A stretch of 42,174 nucleotides of DNA from Gnetum montanum (taxonomy: Eukaryota > Streptophyta > Gnetopsida > Gnetales > Gnetaceae), in contig MNCI01025116.1 of assembly GCA_015680685.1 (NCBI GenBank), forward strand, positions 867,907-910,080, read 5' to 3'. This document shows, piece by piece, positions 31,625 through 41,114 of this stretch. A model generated the notes under the pieces. The model saw only the letters and a program-made list of their open reading frames with translations, did no database searches and was not told the origin of the DNA. How positions within the stretch are numbered: position 1 is the stretch's first letter; the number at the start of each line of letters is the position of its first letter. A program made the position numbers and the translations under genes.

Positions 31625-33455
31625 ATGTCTCTCTCACAAGACTATGATAACGCAACAACCAGTAAGGCAATTCATTGGAGAACCAACAAATTATATGATG
31701 ATGAAGACGAAGCTTGGAGTACTCAATTTGATGTAGGGGTCTCCTATGTACATAAACGAAGACAACATCGTCCCAAATTACAAACTCATAATCTACTTAG
31801 TGACAATGAACCCTTGCTGGCCACTAGAAGCCTAATGCATATACAAGAGGCTGTTCAAATATCCCACAGGCATCGTAAGGAAAGTTGTCTACCCAAGCTT
31901 GATTTAAAAAACTTTCCAAAATTTTTAGGAGGCTATGATTTAGATTTGCAACATCATTTACAAGCCTTTCATGATGCCTATGTATGGAACAATATTGATA
32001 ATGGGTGGAAAAAACTTAAGCTCTTTCCTACAACACTTGTTGACCAAGCACAAGTATGGTATAGGTCCCTAAGATCAAAATCCATTCAACGTTGGTCAAC
32101 AATGGTAGAACTCTTCAATGAAAGATATAAAACCTATGCAAGAGTGTCAACCTTGAGAAGACAAATCCAAGAGTGGAAATAAGTGCAACATGAACCCTTG
32201 GACATGGCCTTAGAAAGATATTACTCTTTGTTAAACAAATGCCCAGGCCATGGGTTTTTCGAGGAAAGGCTAATGTACCACATCATGGATGGGCTCCACA
32301 ATGAGACAAGGGAAACCCTAGGGATGTATGCCCCATGCCAATTGTATGAACTACAGACCCACCAATTTCAAAAGCTTATTAAGTGAGTAGCAAAAGAAGA
32401 AGGAGAAATTGCTAAATGGGAGAATGTTGAAAGCTCTCAATAGGATCAAAATCTTGAATTAGCAAAGGTCCATGATCATGAAGAGGAGAAATCAACTCCC
32501 CTCAAGGAGGTGGGATCATCTTTGTCAATACTACAATCACTAGATAAAATTGAGGCAAAGATCAATAAGATGATGGATTGGGTACATGAAAGATGTGGAG
32601 AATATGCCAACATTATTAGAGGAAGAACCATGATGAACCAAGAAATAGGATAGAACACCACTAGACAATTGAAAAGAAAGGTTGAAGAGAATAAGAATAA
32701 AAACTCAACTGCTAATCATACATATCAATGTGACATTTGCTTGTATGATCACCCCAAAGGTCAATGCCTAATCTTGTCACATTTACATGAGCATTGGGGA
32801 AGAATGTTACATCCAAAGTTTGTACAAAAATATTGTGTTCAATCACAATGGCAAAAATCCCAATTGTGGAGGAGGCCACCCCCAAACTAGTCACACCCTT
32901 CATATCATTTGAACCCAAGTGCTTATTAGGTTCATCATCCTATTTCCCCAATCGGATCAACATCCTCTATCTCACCACATCGTTATCATTCTCCTACATA
33001 GTATCAACCCATGTCCTCTCCCATAAGATCACCACCTCATGTTCCTTATACTTCTCCTTACCCTCAATATTTGCATCCTTCACCTCCTTCTACATCGCCA
33101 CCAATAGTACTAGAAGGTTTTGCACCACAACATCAACCCCCGAATGTTACTTGTGCTGCTACTGTCAACCGCAGTGGGAATCCTCCACAACATCGAAGGT
33201 GTCCCTTCTTTAGACATGACCATAGAAAGGGACAGCACAGTTCCAAGACCATTGCATCCTCCCACTCAGCACAAGTTCAACACTGTGGTGCATCTTTCCC
33301 CTCGAATCCAACACCTCATGTTACCTTATCAGGGCCACCAATCAATACTCCAACAACTGTGTGGCCCAATGAATATAGCCACGTAGGGAGACATATTGAT
33401 CCTTGCATATTGTCTTATGGTCAAGGGTGCCATCGTCGGTCAACTCCATATTAAT
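31625..33455 (+). pseudogene. Gag remnant of element 2
   Basis: ATG at 31625. The first 185 codons are open and hold the Retrotrans_gag core: LDLKNFPKFLGGYD, HHLQAFHDAY, LKLFPTTLVDQAQVWYRSLR, WSTMVELFNERYKTYARVST. A TAA follows at 32180-32182, where element 3 has CAA (Gln). Reading goes on in frame with CPGHGFFEERLMYHIMDGLH, NETRETLGMYA, another stop (TGA 32387), and VAKEEGEI. Further down CDICLYDHPKGQC keeps the short zinc knuckle (C-X2-C-X3-H-X4-C). The tail is Pro/Ser/His-rich and frame-shifted (33011-33454). The N-terminal part is about 200 residues shorter than in element 3. This would encode the capsid/nucleocapsid protein; here it is dead. Confidence 0.88.
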
Positions 33456-35044
33456 TAAACTCATCTCTAACTTGCCCCACTATGTCAACTTTAATACAGT
33501 GTGTGCACCCCAATTTGGATACATTCCAACCATGACATCAAAAGACACCCAATGGTTTGCATATGAGTAGATCCTAATATTTCCAAAATGCATGGATCCA
33601 ACCCTTCCATTTATTAATTCTCGCTATGATCAAAAGTTTAGTTATGGGGGATATCCCCCATTCTAACAAATAGAATTAATAAATGTTTTTCCTTTTCTTT
33701 AATTTTACAATTTTTTGTTTTCATCTTTTAATTTTGTGTTTTATCTTTTTATTGGTTGGTTCATTTTTTTATTTATTGTATTATCTTTTTATCTTTTTAT
33801 GGGTAATCTCATCTATGAATAAAACTCTTATGTGACTCATTGGTTGAGATGTTGTTCTATACTATCAAGTCTTAGGTGACTAATTACTTGGACAGCGAGC
33901 CCATCACATCCACCTGTCCATTCTATTAATAAGAGGTTCTACTCTAGGTCCAATGATATTCTTGACATCAGTAAAACTTAAAGTAATTTTGTGCTCATTA
34001 TGCCCAAAGTGAAAAATGATGACTAAGAGGGAATGGCCAGGGTGTGACATCAAGGGGAATTGTGGATTCTCTTTGGTAACATTTTGAGAAGTTATCATGC
34101 AGCCTGGTTGTACCAAGATCCTTGTAGAGCTAACAAAAAATGGGAGTAAGAGTAATAAAGACACTCAATAAAAAAAACCCCCCAATGCTATTCTAGGGGG
34201 TCCCACTGGAAAGGCCTACACCCATGCTTGAAGGTAGGCATTGTCTTTGGATTATGCATAAAAAAAAAGAGTCTGTGCCACAAATTCCCAATTACTCCTC
34301 CCTTGAAAAAAATGCCAAGTGATCGTACACCTTGCTGTCATGATGCTCTTATGGTTGTCCATCATTGGATGAAACAATGCGATGTCACTAATTGTAGAAA
34401 TGGACTTGGTCTTGATTTTGGAGAAACAGGCTAATGACACATTAATCACATCCTACACTCAAGATTCATTGTGCCCTAGGTCAGTTACCTCATGTCCCAA
34501 TCTCTGCAATCTCTTCTACAATTCGCCTCATCTTGCTGTTCATATATTTGTGACTCATGTCTTGTGTAGCATTCAATTCATATCTCATCATGGTGGTATC
34601 TACATGTATGTGTTTTGTGGAACTGGTGTGGGTTACATTTAACCCTTTTAGTACCTACGGACATTTTTAGGTGTGGTTATGTAAGGGCATCATAGGTAAG
34701 AACCTACTCTGGGGAGGATCCACTTGCGTAACTTTTGTAATTTGCACTTCTTGCACATCACCACATCATTTTATACCCTCTAATTACTTCATTACCAAAT
34801 CTATTCTTTCCTTTCTCATCATTTTACCAAACGTTCCTCAAAACCATTACATGTCCTTTTATGAGTCACCTAAACAAATCAGGTCCAACATTAAACTTTT
34901 AGGACAACTTCCTTGAAAAAACTTCTAACTCTAAAATCACACTAAGCAAAGAATTCAACATTTATTAAAGGTAATGAGTAAGGTATGAAATAATTGAACT
35001 TCCTTTAATAACCTTACTAACACTTGATCTTTGTGTGATTATAG
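33456..35044 (+). other. Non-coding middle of element 2
   Basis: In place of pol there is about 1.6 kb without family similarity. A short frame just after gag reads LISNLPHYVNFNTVCAPQFG to about 33660, perhaps a gag end. A perfect palindrome ATGGGGGATATCCCCCAT lies at 33644-33661. Parts resemble the sequence after the gag-protease ORF of element 3 (GGGTGTGAC.TCAAGGG, 34040 and 41667), so this is shared family sequence. Small ORFs at 33904-34916 have no support. Confidence 0.6.
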
Positions 35045-35482
35045 ATGGCCCCTAAAAGAGGACAACAAGGAGGACCTTCTCAAGGTGGAACTGAATGCCC
35101 AGGGGGAGGTAGAGGCCAAGGACCTCAGGTAGAACATGCAGAGCAAGAGGCACAATCATTCAGCATCCATTAGGGAACTCCTATCATTGCACAAACTGGC
35201 CAAGCAAAAGGTGAAGAGGTTAGGGCCCAAACTTATGAAGAGGAATGACGGCTATTTGTGGCATGGCATGTCAAGGCCAATCAAGTGTTCCCACAGTTGC
35301 CATGTCTATGGGAAGTGCTAACTCCATCAAACATTGAAAAATCAGCATGGAGGGCTCATAATACTTGGATAGAAGAGGAGAAACATTAGGCACTTCTTCA
35401 ATGGTATCAATCTCAGAAGCCTGGAGTGCAGGACAAAGGAGAGGCACCCATGGAGGAGCCACCACCACTGGGAACCCCATGA
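35045..35482 (+). pseudogene. Small 3' ORF of element 2, three in-frame stops
   Basis: 145 codons from ATG to TGA in one frame, broken by TAG (35171), TGA (35246) and TAG (35387). It begins MAPKRGQQGGPSQGG, basic and Gly/Gln-rich, which would suit nucleic-acid binding (inference). It continues FVAWHVKANQVFPQLPCLWE and VLTPSNIEKSAWRAHN, then LLQWYQSQKPGVQDK and EEPPPLGTP. The C-terminal 53 codons align with the open element 1 frame at 1-162. The element 4 remnant (16985-18213) shares the final residues. Conservation of a reading frame in this place across elements argues for a real gene; function unknown. Confidence 0.65.
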
Positions 35483-35658
35483 GTTCCATAAGTTTTGTAT
35501 TTTTTGTCTGTGTCCAAATTTTGTTTAATCCCACATTGCAACATGAAATACTCCATGGTCATTCAATAATCTCATACCTATCCCCTTTTTGTAATTGAAT
35601 GAACTTGTTCCTCACTTTCTTTGGCTCAAGGATGAGTTGTTATTTAGTTGTGGGGGTA

Positions 35659-36588
35659 TGACGAATCATGGTTTGTCAGGTGTTGATATTAGACCCTTGA
35701 TATTGGACCCCTAATATCGAACCCTTGATATATTGGAGCCTTGATATCAGACACTCGATATTGGGTACACAATATCGTAGCCTGGACAACAATATCATAT
35801 ACATGATATCGTGACTCTTGTGTAAGCCTATAAATACACATTTGGGCACACAGGAAGGGAGAAAGTAAGTTAGAGTTAGAATAAGTGTAAAAGTAGAGTA
35901 TTTTTGTTCATTTTTAGTTCATCTCAACCCTCTCCCCAGTGCATGCTCGCAATGTGATGATTGTAATTGTATGGAATCTTTATTCGAGTGTGATATACTT
36001 GGACATGCACATGACCAGCAATAAAGATTAATATTACTTCATCATTACAACATTCACTTAGTTTTGATTGCTTACTATTATTATTATTTATTGTTTTTCT
36101 AATTAATATTTCTTACCCTTCATTTACTATCCCTATTATTAAACACAGAATAAGTACAACTTAATCACGAGCACTTAAGTGTGACTACTTGGTAACCCAG
36201 TAGTGTATCCAAGAGCGCTCAAGTAATATATGCTTGGTAATCTCAAAAGTAGTGCATGAGGTCCAAGATGTATATGGATGATTAAGGACAGATGCTCATC
36301 ACACTTGGGCTAGCTTAGATTCTCTTCTCTCATTCCCTCTTAGCTTAAAACAAAGTTATTTTCCATTGCCTCTAAGAGTAGCACTAATTTAGGACCACAT
36401 CATACATTTCACTCTAGACTAAACCATATGTGACAAAGCAAATAATATTCTAGGTGGGAAGATAGTGAACTACAATCAACGTGTAATTATCTAGATACCA
36501 CAACTAGCCCGTCTACGAAGTTTGACCGGATCATGCATGAACGCTCGTATTCGTATGGTTGAGTGTAGAGGTACCTAGCCACTCATAT
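35659..36588 (+). repeat. 3' LTR of element 2
   Basis: TGACGAATCATGG to CCACTCATAT, 930 bp, TATA box at 35830. It ends in TAT where the 5' LTR has TCA. One base later (36590) the 215-bp flank repeat starts. Confidence 0.92.
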
Positions 36589-36589
36589 G

Positions 36590-36804
36590 AATGCATTTCT
36601 TTGCACACAACATTTAGTTCCTAATTTTCCTCTTCAAGAGATTAATATTTCTAATTTAGATAGAGTCATAGCTAGTAATAGTATTCTTCATGATTCTACA
36701 ATATTATTTACTAATCATAATATTGGTCAAGGTGATGTAGCTCTCATTATCAATCATTTTTTGTTTAAAAAAGTTATGTTTTATGACAAAGATAATTATG
36801 TAGT
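36590..36804 (+). repeat. 215-bp direct repeat, right flank of element 2
   Basis: Second copy of 30320-30534 (changes: T to C in GATTCTACAATA, A to G in TTTTGTTTAAAA). It is followed by 19 bp (CTAGATTCTTCTTCAAGGT) and then the 5' LTR of element 3. The ORF 36587-36808 is this repeat with an ATG supplied by the junction. Confidence 0.95.
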
Positions 36805-36823
36805 CTAGATTCTTCTTCAAGGT

Positions 36824-37815
36824 TGATGAAACACGACATGCATAGTGCCGCGATATCGCGTACGCAATATCGCGGTCCGCCACCTTATTTTTGAATCTTG
36901 GCTAGAAGTAGCGAAGCTCTGGCAGATTGATCACTCCAGAGTTAGAATTTTTCCCATGTGCCCGCAATAGGAGTCCTAGAGTGAACGGCTCTTTATTCGA
37001 GCAGCTTGTAACCTGAACCCAAGTTGTGTACAACAATAAAGACGAACTTGATTGGATAAACCTTGCAGTACATGGTTTTATTTATTATTATTTGCTACTT
37101 TCCTAGTGCGTACGAGTACGACTTGATTACGAGCATCTACGGATGTGTATGGATAATCAAGAAATCGACTGCTCATCGCAACGCGTGAGTACAACTTAAC
37201 TACGAGCATTGGCTACTTAGTAACCCAGTAGCGTATTCTAGGATCTATGCTTGGTAATCCCAGTGGTAGTCCAATGTGTACGGCTAGTTAAGGAATCGGC
37301 TGCTCATCGCTAGGCTAGAACGTGTGATAAGTACGACTTACTTACAAGCACCCACGGGTGTGTACGAATAGCTAAGGAATCGACTGCTTATCACACTTAA
37401 GCTAAATAGGTGCCTCAGTACGACCACTTCGAGCACTTGCGTTACGTGTGGCGATCCCAGTAACGATTAGCGTTTGGTAAGCTGCAGTTGCATAGTTCAG
37501 GGTGTGTCCGGTAAGTGGGAACGGATGCTGACGCTAGTTAATTTAGACTTAGATCTTTAGTTAGAGTTAGCTTAGTTTCTCAACCCTTTCTCCTGGTAGC
37601 ATAGAAGATAAGCCGAAAATACCAAAAAAATCACATACCTCAGACTTGCTTAACCATACACCGTGACACATACAAGCAAGCCTGGGAAGACAACGAACGA
37701 TTAACCCCAAGTGTTTCTTGTGGCGTTAAGGCATTTAGTCTGCGGAGTTCGACCGGATCGCGCGTGTACGCTCGTATTCGTATGGTGGAGTGTAGGGGTA
37801 CCTCGCCACTCATCA
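36824..37815 (+). repeat. 5' LTR of element 3
   Basis: TGATGAAACACGACATG to CCACTCATCA, 992 bp. U3 is short with a palindromic block (GCGATATCGCG, then CAATATCGCG). No clear TATAAA is seen. R has CTTTATTCGAGCAGCTTG and ACAACAATAAAGACGAACTT. U5 holds four related modules (37114-37537), against one in the other LTRs. The U5 end is shared with all members. Its many retained CG sites suggest a young copy or weak methylation decay. Confidence 0.9.
37114..37537 (+). repeat. Four diverged U5 modules
   Basis: Modules start near 37114, 37187, 37329 and 37416 with (A/G)AGTACGACTT..(T)TACGAGCA or variants. The first three end in a GTGTACGGATAATTAAGGAATC-like phrase then CTGCTCATC; the fourth ends GTGGGAACGGATGCTGACG. 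Module 2 matches the single module of elements 1 and 2; module 4 matches that of the solo LTR. Confidence 0.75.
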
Positions 37816-37816
37816 T

Positions 37817-37834
37817 TGGCGCCGTTGCCGGGGA
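37817..37834 (+). promoter_or_regulatory. Primer-binding site of element 3, tRNA-Asp
   Basis: TGGCGCCGTTGCCGGGGA is the exact complement of the 3' end of plant tRNA-Asp(GTC) including CCA. It lies one base after the LTR. This primer is typical of Athila-type elements. Confidence 0.93.
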
Positions 37835-37961
37835 CTAAGTGTTTTTACGCCAATTGAACATAAGGGATATCACTCACATCGTTGTGAGCTTAAAACGAAC
37901 CTTAGGGTTAATCAGTTAATTCAGAACATAAATAACGGTGAAAATTAGCACACCATTAGAA

Positions 37962-40900
37962 ATGGCTTCTTCTCATGCAATCAACTCACCTAAGGACAAT
38001 ACAGGAGAAAGTCAGGATCATACGCATAACCGAAATCAACCATGTCCTCAACAATCCAAAGTCACATATACTCATCCCGATGAGTATGTGCCGGATTTTA
38101 CCTTTGTTTTCCATCAAGATGAGCAACTGCGGTGGAGAGACATGCAAGGTAACATCGTGTTACCCCCAGATCGATCCGCTCCCAACATGCTTTCCCATGC
38201 TTTGGTACAGTATGGCATGCATGAGCTACTTGCTGAATACGTTTTGGATGATTATGACACAAGGGATTATCATCCCACAAACGCCCAACGTATTCGGGAT
38301 GCAAGGCAGGAGAGCCAACATTCACTATTGAAGGGCAAGGTTCCCCACGTCATTAGTGAAATAGGAGAAGAGGAACCCCTCACGATGGGTTTCTTAGAAA
38401 ATGATGTTCCTCCTCCTCACTCTAGTGAAGAGGTTAGGCATCAGGGCCTTAGATCAACGATACATATTCCAGGCTCTGATCCCCGTGAGCACCAGCTGTT
38501 CACGGCAGGAACAACTACTCACACTAATGACGGACTCGTTGATCGTCACAACGATCGGGGCCGAAGCAGCCGAAGAGAAGGCAAGAAACATCACCATGGT
38601 GATGGATCCCCTTCTTCTTCCCCTTCATCACATCATTCACCCTCTCCTTCCACATCTGGGCGCAGCCACCATGAGCATAACGCAGAGAGTAAAGGTAAAA
38701 GAGATGAAATGCCTCGACAAGAAGGTCGAGAGGAGTTAGGACAAGGGCAAGGACGTAGGGAGAATAGGGAACCACAACGTAGACATCACAGACGTCATGA
38801 AAGAGATGATCATGACGAACCCCTATTCGCAACCCGAAGTATGCTTGACATTAGAGAGGCAGTTAGGATTCCCACAAGGCATTTGAAAGACAGTAGGATC
38901 AAGCGTTTGGATATAAATAATATCCCACGTTTTGAAGGGGGATACAACGCTGATCCTCAACATCATTTACAGGCATTCCACGATGCCTGTGCCTTGCAGA
39001 ACATAGACAATGAGTGGCAGAAACTCAAGTTGTTCCCAAGGACACTCACTAAAGAAGCAGAAAGCTGGTACCGGTCCTTAGAACCGGAAACCATCAGGAG
39101 GTGGAGTACGATGCTTGAATTGTTCAACAACAAATATCAAACGTACTCCAGAGTGTCTAACTTGCGTAAGCAGATCCAAGGCTGGAAACAAGGAGCTTAT
39201 GAATCCTTGGATGCTGCCATGGCCCGTTACTACACATTGCTACATCGTTGCCCGGGCCATGGGTACGCTAAGCGGGATCAACTTCGCCACCTCGTGGATG
39301 GGCTACGAAATGAAACGAGAAGAACTCTTGGGACTTACGCCCAAGGGAGACTCTCCCAATTAAGAGCCCATGAAGTTGAAGTTTTGTTGGAACAAGTAGC
39401 GCAAGAAGAGGGTGAGCTACGTAAAAGAGAAAGTGCGGAGGAATACAACCGCGATCCCTCCCTTCGCAAGAAGGGAGTGAAATTCTGTGATGAGGAGGAT
39501 GAGTCACCACTCGAAGAGTTGGTGAACAGGAAAACCGTGCCGATCCAAAAGTTAACAACGGAGGTATCGGCTAAGGTAGACCAAATGTGGGATTCCTTAG
39601 ACTCACGAATAGAAACAGTTTTGAAAATCGTAGAAGAGTCTAAGGATGAGCAAAGTAGTGATAAAAGCAAAAACATGCGGAGAAACTTTAACCCTGCACA
39701 TAACAAGGGTAAGGGAAAAATCTCTAACTCCGATGAGGCTGAAAATTCTGATTCAGACAATGATGGTGGATGTGAGGTCTGCTACTATGACCATCCTAAG
39801 GGATGTTGTCCAATTATCTCACATCTGCAGGAGTCTGGGGTGTATGCATTAAATCCAAGACTTAATCAACGGCAAACACCCAGAAGGTTACCTTATCCAC
39901 AAGGTAACCCGAGGCAGTTCCACCAACCCTTGACGTATTATCCAAGTGGAACACCTCCGCAGCCCATCGAGCAACATCAGCAGTGGCAATACCCACAGTC
40001 ATGGGGGATGCCACAGCCAACACATCGATACCCTTACCGGCAGCCTGATCCTTATGGTTATTATGTGCAGCAGCCAGTTTCTCCAGGTGACGCTATGAGT
40101 CACACTCCACGCCGTCACTACTACGCTCGGGAGTACTTCAGAAGGACTCCTTCTCCTCCGGGAGACATCCCACATTCCGTCCATCCTCTAACTCCACCCG
40201 CACCTCTTCCTCAAGTAGTTCCCATAACACCTCCTGCTCCAACAATGCAAGGGGAATTGCCTACCCAACCGCAGCAACGTCACGCCGCGAGAGCTGTAAA
40301 TATTCAGAGTGTAAATATCCAACCGGGTACTAGTTCTGGCGATAACTGTACAAAAAAGAGACCCTTTTTCAGAACTAAGAGCCCAGACAAACTCTCGCAA
40401 CAACAAGCGGACGGGTACATGTATAGGCCTCTAACTACTAACGCTTCGGAGCACCCTTCAGTCCAAGGGAGTGTAACGCATACGGTTATGCTAACACATA
40501 CCGTAACTGACTGGATCAAGGTAGGCCACCTTCCCAGGAAACTAACTGACCCTGGGAGTCCCTTTATTTATTTGCAGATCGCTGGAAATGCACCACATCG
40601 AGCTCTTCTTGACTCAGGTTCCGGAGTCAACTTAATTTCGCGAAAGATGTATCACGCCTGGAACCTGCCACAACTTAAGAAGAGCAATATCCAACTAGAG
40701 TTGGCGGACCAGTCCATCACCATTCCCTTGGGATTGGTGGAGGATGTTATTACCACTGTGTGTGGTTGGTCCTACCCAGCGGATTTCCTAGTGATCGATG
40801 TTAACAACAACGAAGGGGACTTCCCAATTATAATGGGAAAGGCATGGCTATGCACAGTAGACACATGCCTTAGGATCCGCGATCTTTCCTTGGAAATCTC

Positions 40901-41114
40901 CAAGATAAACATATGTGGAAAGATCGAGAAGAGGATAGTTCCATGCATCACATACAGTGATTCATCGGGTGATGACATGGAGGAAATGTCTCCATGTAAC
41001 AGGTGTGCCCAAGAAACTCTGCAACAAAGATGCCTGTATGTAGCAACCACACAAGAAGTAGTAGACACCCCATGGTTGACAGCTTCTCATAGGAGCAGAA
41101 AAATATGCATGTAA
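37962..41114 (+). CDS. gag-pro: Gag-protease polyprotein of element 3
   Basis: 1050 residues, intact. ATG at 37962 is the first in-frame ATG and has good context (GAAATGGCT); an upstream GTG at 37938 is not needed. Domains: an N-terminal region (1-300, hydrophilic, with a His/Ser-rich low-complexity part near 215-245 and a basic Arg-rich part to 290); Retrotrans_gag core about 315-485 (LKLFPRTLTKEAESWYRSLE, CPGHGY, LVDGLRNETRRTLG); a charged linker; a short zinc knuckle C604-X2-C607-X3-H611-X4-C616; a Pro/Gln/Tyr-rich region about 640-790; and an aspartic protease with D884-S-G (DSGSGVNLIS) and FPIIMGKAWL near 954-963. It ends about 90 residues later. No reverse transcriptase follows in frame or in the next 1 kb. 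It would form the particle and cut itself; pol would have to come from another element. Confidence 0.93.
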   Translation: MASSHAINSPKDNTGESQDHTHNRNQPCPQQSKVTYTHPDEYVPDFTFVFHQDEQLRWRDMQGNIVLPPDRSAPNMLSHALVQYGMHELLAEYVLDDYDTRDYHPTNAQRIRDARQESQHSLLKGKVPHVISEIGEEEPLTMGFLENDVPPPHSSEEVRHQGLRSTIHIPGSDPREHQLFTAGTTTHTNDGLVDRHNDRGRSSRREGKKHHHGDGSPSSSPSSHHSPSPSTSGRSHHEHNAESKGKRDEMPRQEGREELGQGQGRRENREPQRRHHRRHERDDHDEPLFATRSMLDIREAVRIPTRHLKDSRIKRLDINNIPRFEGGYNADPQHHLQAFHDACALQNIDNEWQKLKLFPRTLTKEAESWYRSLEPETIRRWSTMLELFNNKYQTYSRVSNLRKQIQGWKQGAYESLDAAMARYYTLLHRCPGHGYAKRDQLRHLVDGLRNETRRTLGTYAQGRLSQLRAHEVEVLLEQVAQEEGELRKRESAEEYNRDPSLRKKGVKFCDEEDESPLEELVNRKTVPIQKLTTEVSAKVDQMWDSLDSRIETVLKIVEESKDEQSSDKSKNMRRNFNPAHNKGKGKISNSDEAENSDSDNDGGCEVCYYDHPKGCCPIISHLQESGVYALNPRLNQRQTPRRLPYPQGNPRQFHQPLTYYPSGTPPQPIEQHQQWQYPQSWGMPQPTHRYPYRQPDPYGYYVQQPVSPGDAMSHTPRRHYYAREYFRRTPSPPGDIPHSVHPLTPPAPLPQVVPITPPAPTMQGELPTQPQQRHAARAVNIQSVNIQPGTSSGDNCTKKRPFFRTKSPDKLSQQQADGYMYRPLTTNASEHPSVQGSVTHTVMLTHTVTDWIKVGHLPRKLTDPGSPFIYLQIAGNAPHRALLDSGSGVNLISRKMYHAWNLPQLKKSNIQLELADQSITIPLGLVEDVITTVCGWSYPADFLVIDVNNNEGDFPIIMGKAWLCTVDTCLRIRDLSLEISKINICGKIEKRIVPCITYSDSSGDDMEEMSPCNRCAQETLQQRCLYVATTQEVVDTPWLTASHRSRKICM

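Larger units (their letters stand above)
30535..36588 (+). mobile_element. Athila-like element 2, complete, without polymerase
   Basis: A 5' LTR (30535-31489), tRNA-Asp-type primer site, gag remnant, non-coding middle, 3' ORF remnant, G-run PPT (TGTGGGGGTA, 35649-35658) and 3' LTR (35659-36588), total 6.05 kb. The internal region is only 4.17 kb. No reverse transcriptase, RNase H or integrase motif is readable in any frame, and no protease block could be aligned to that of element 3. A TR-GAG-like non-autonomous element is the best reading. The LTRs differ at roughly 8-9% of positions outside the U3 repeat array, mostly transitions. Confidence 0.85.

Noticed and set aside
34228-34916. Several 65-86 codon ORFs in the middle of element 2
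   Set aside because: No similarity to pol or any domain; composition like surrounding non-coding sequence.
37938-37961. GTG start giving eight extra residues for the element 3 gag
   Set aside because: Plant translation starts at ATG; the first in-frame ATG at 37962 has good context.
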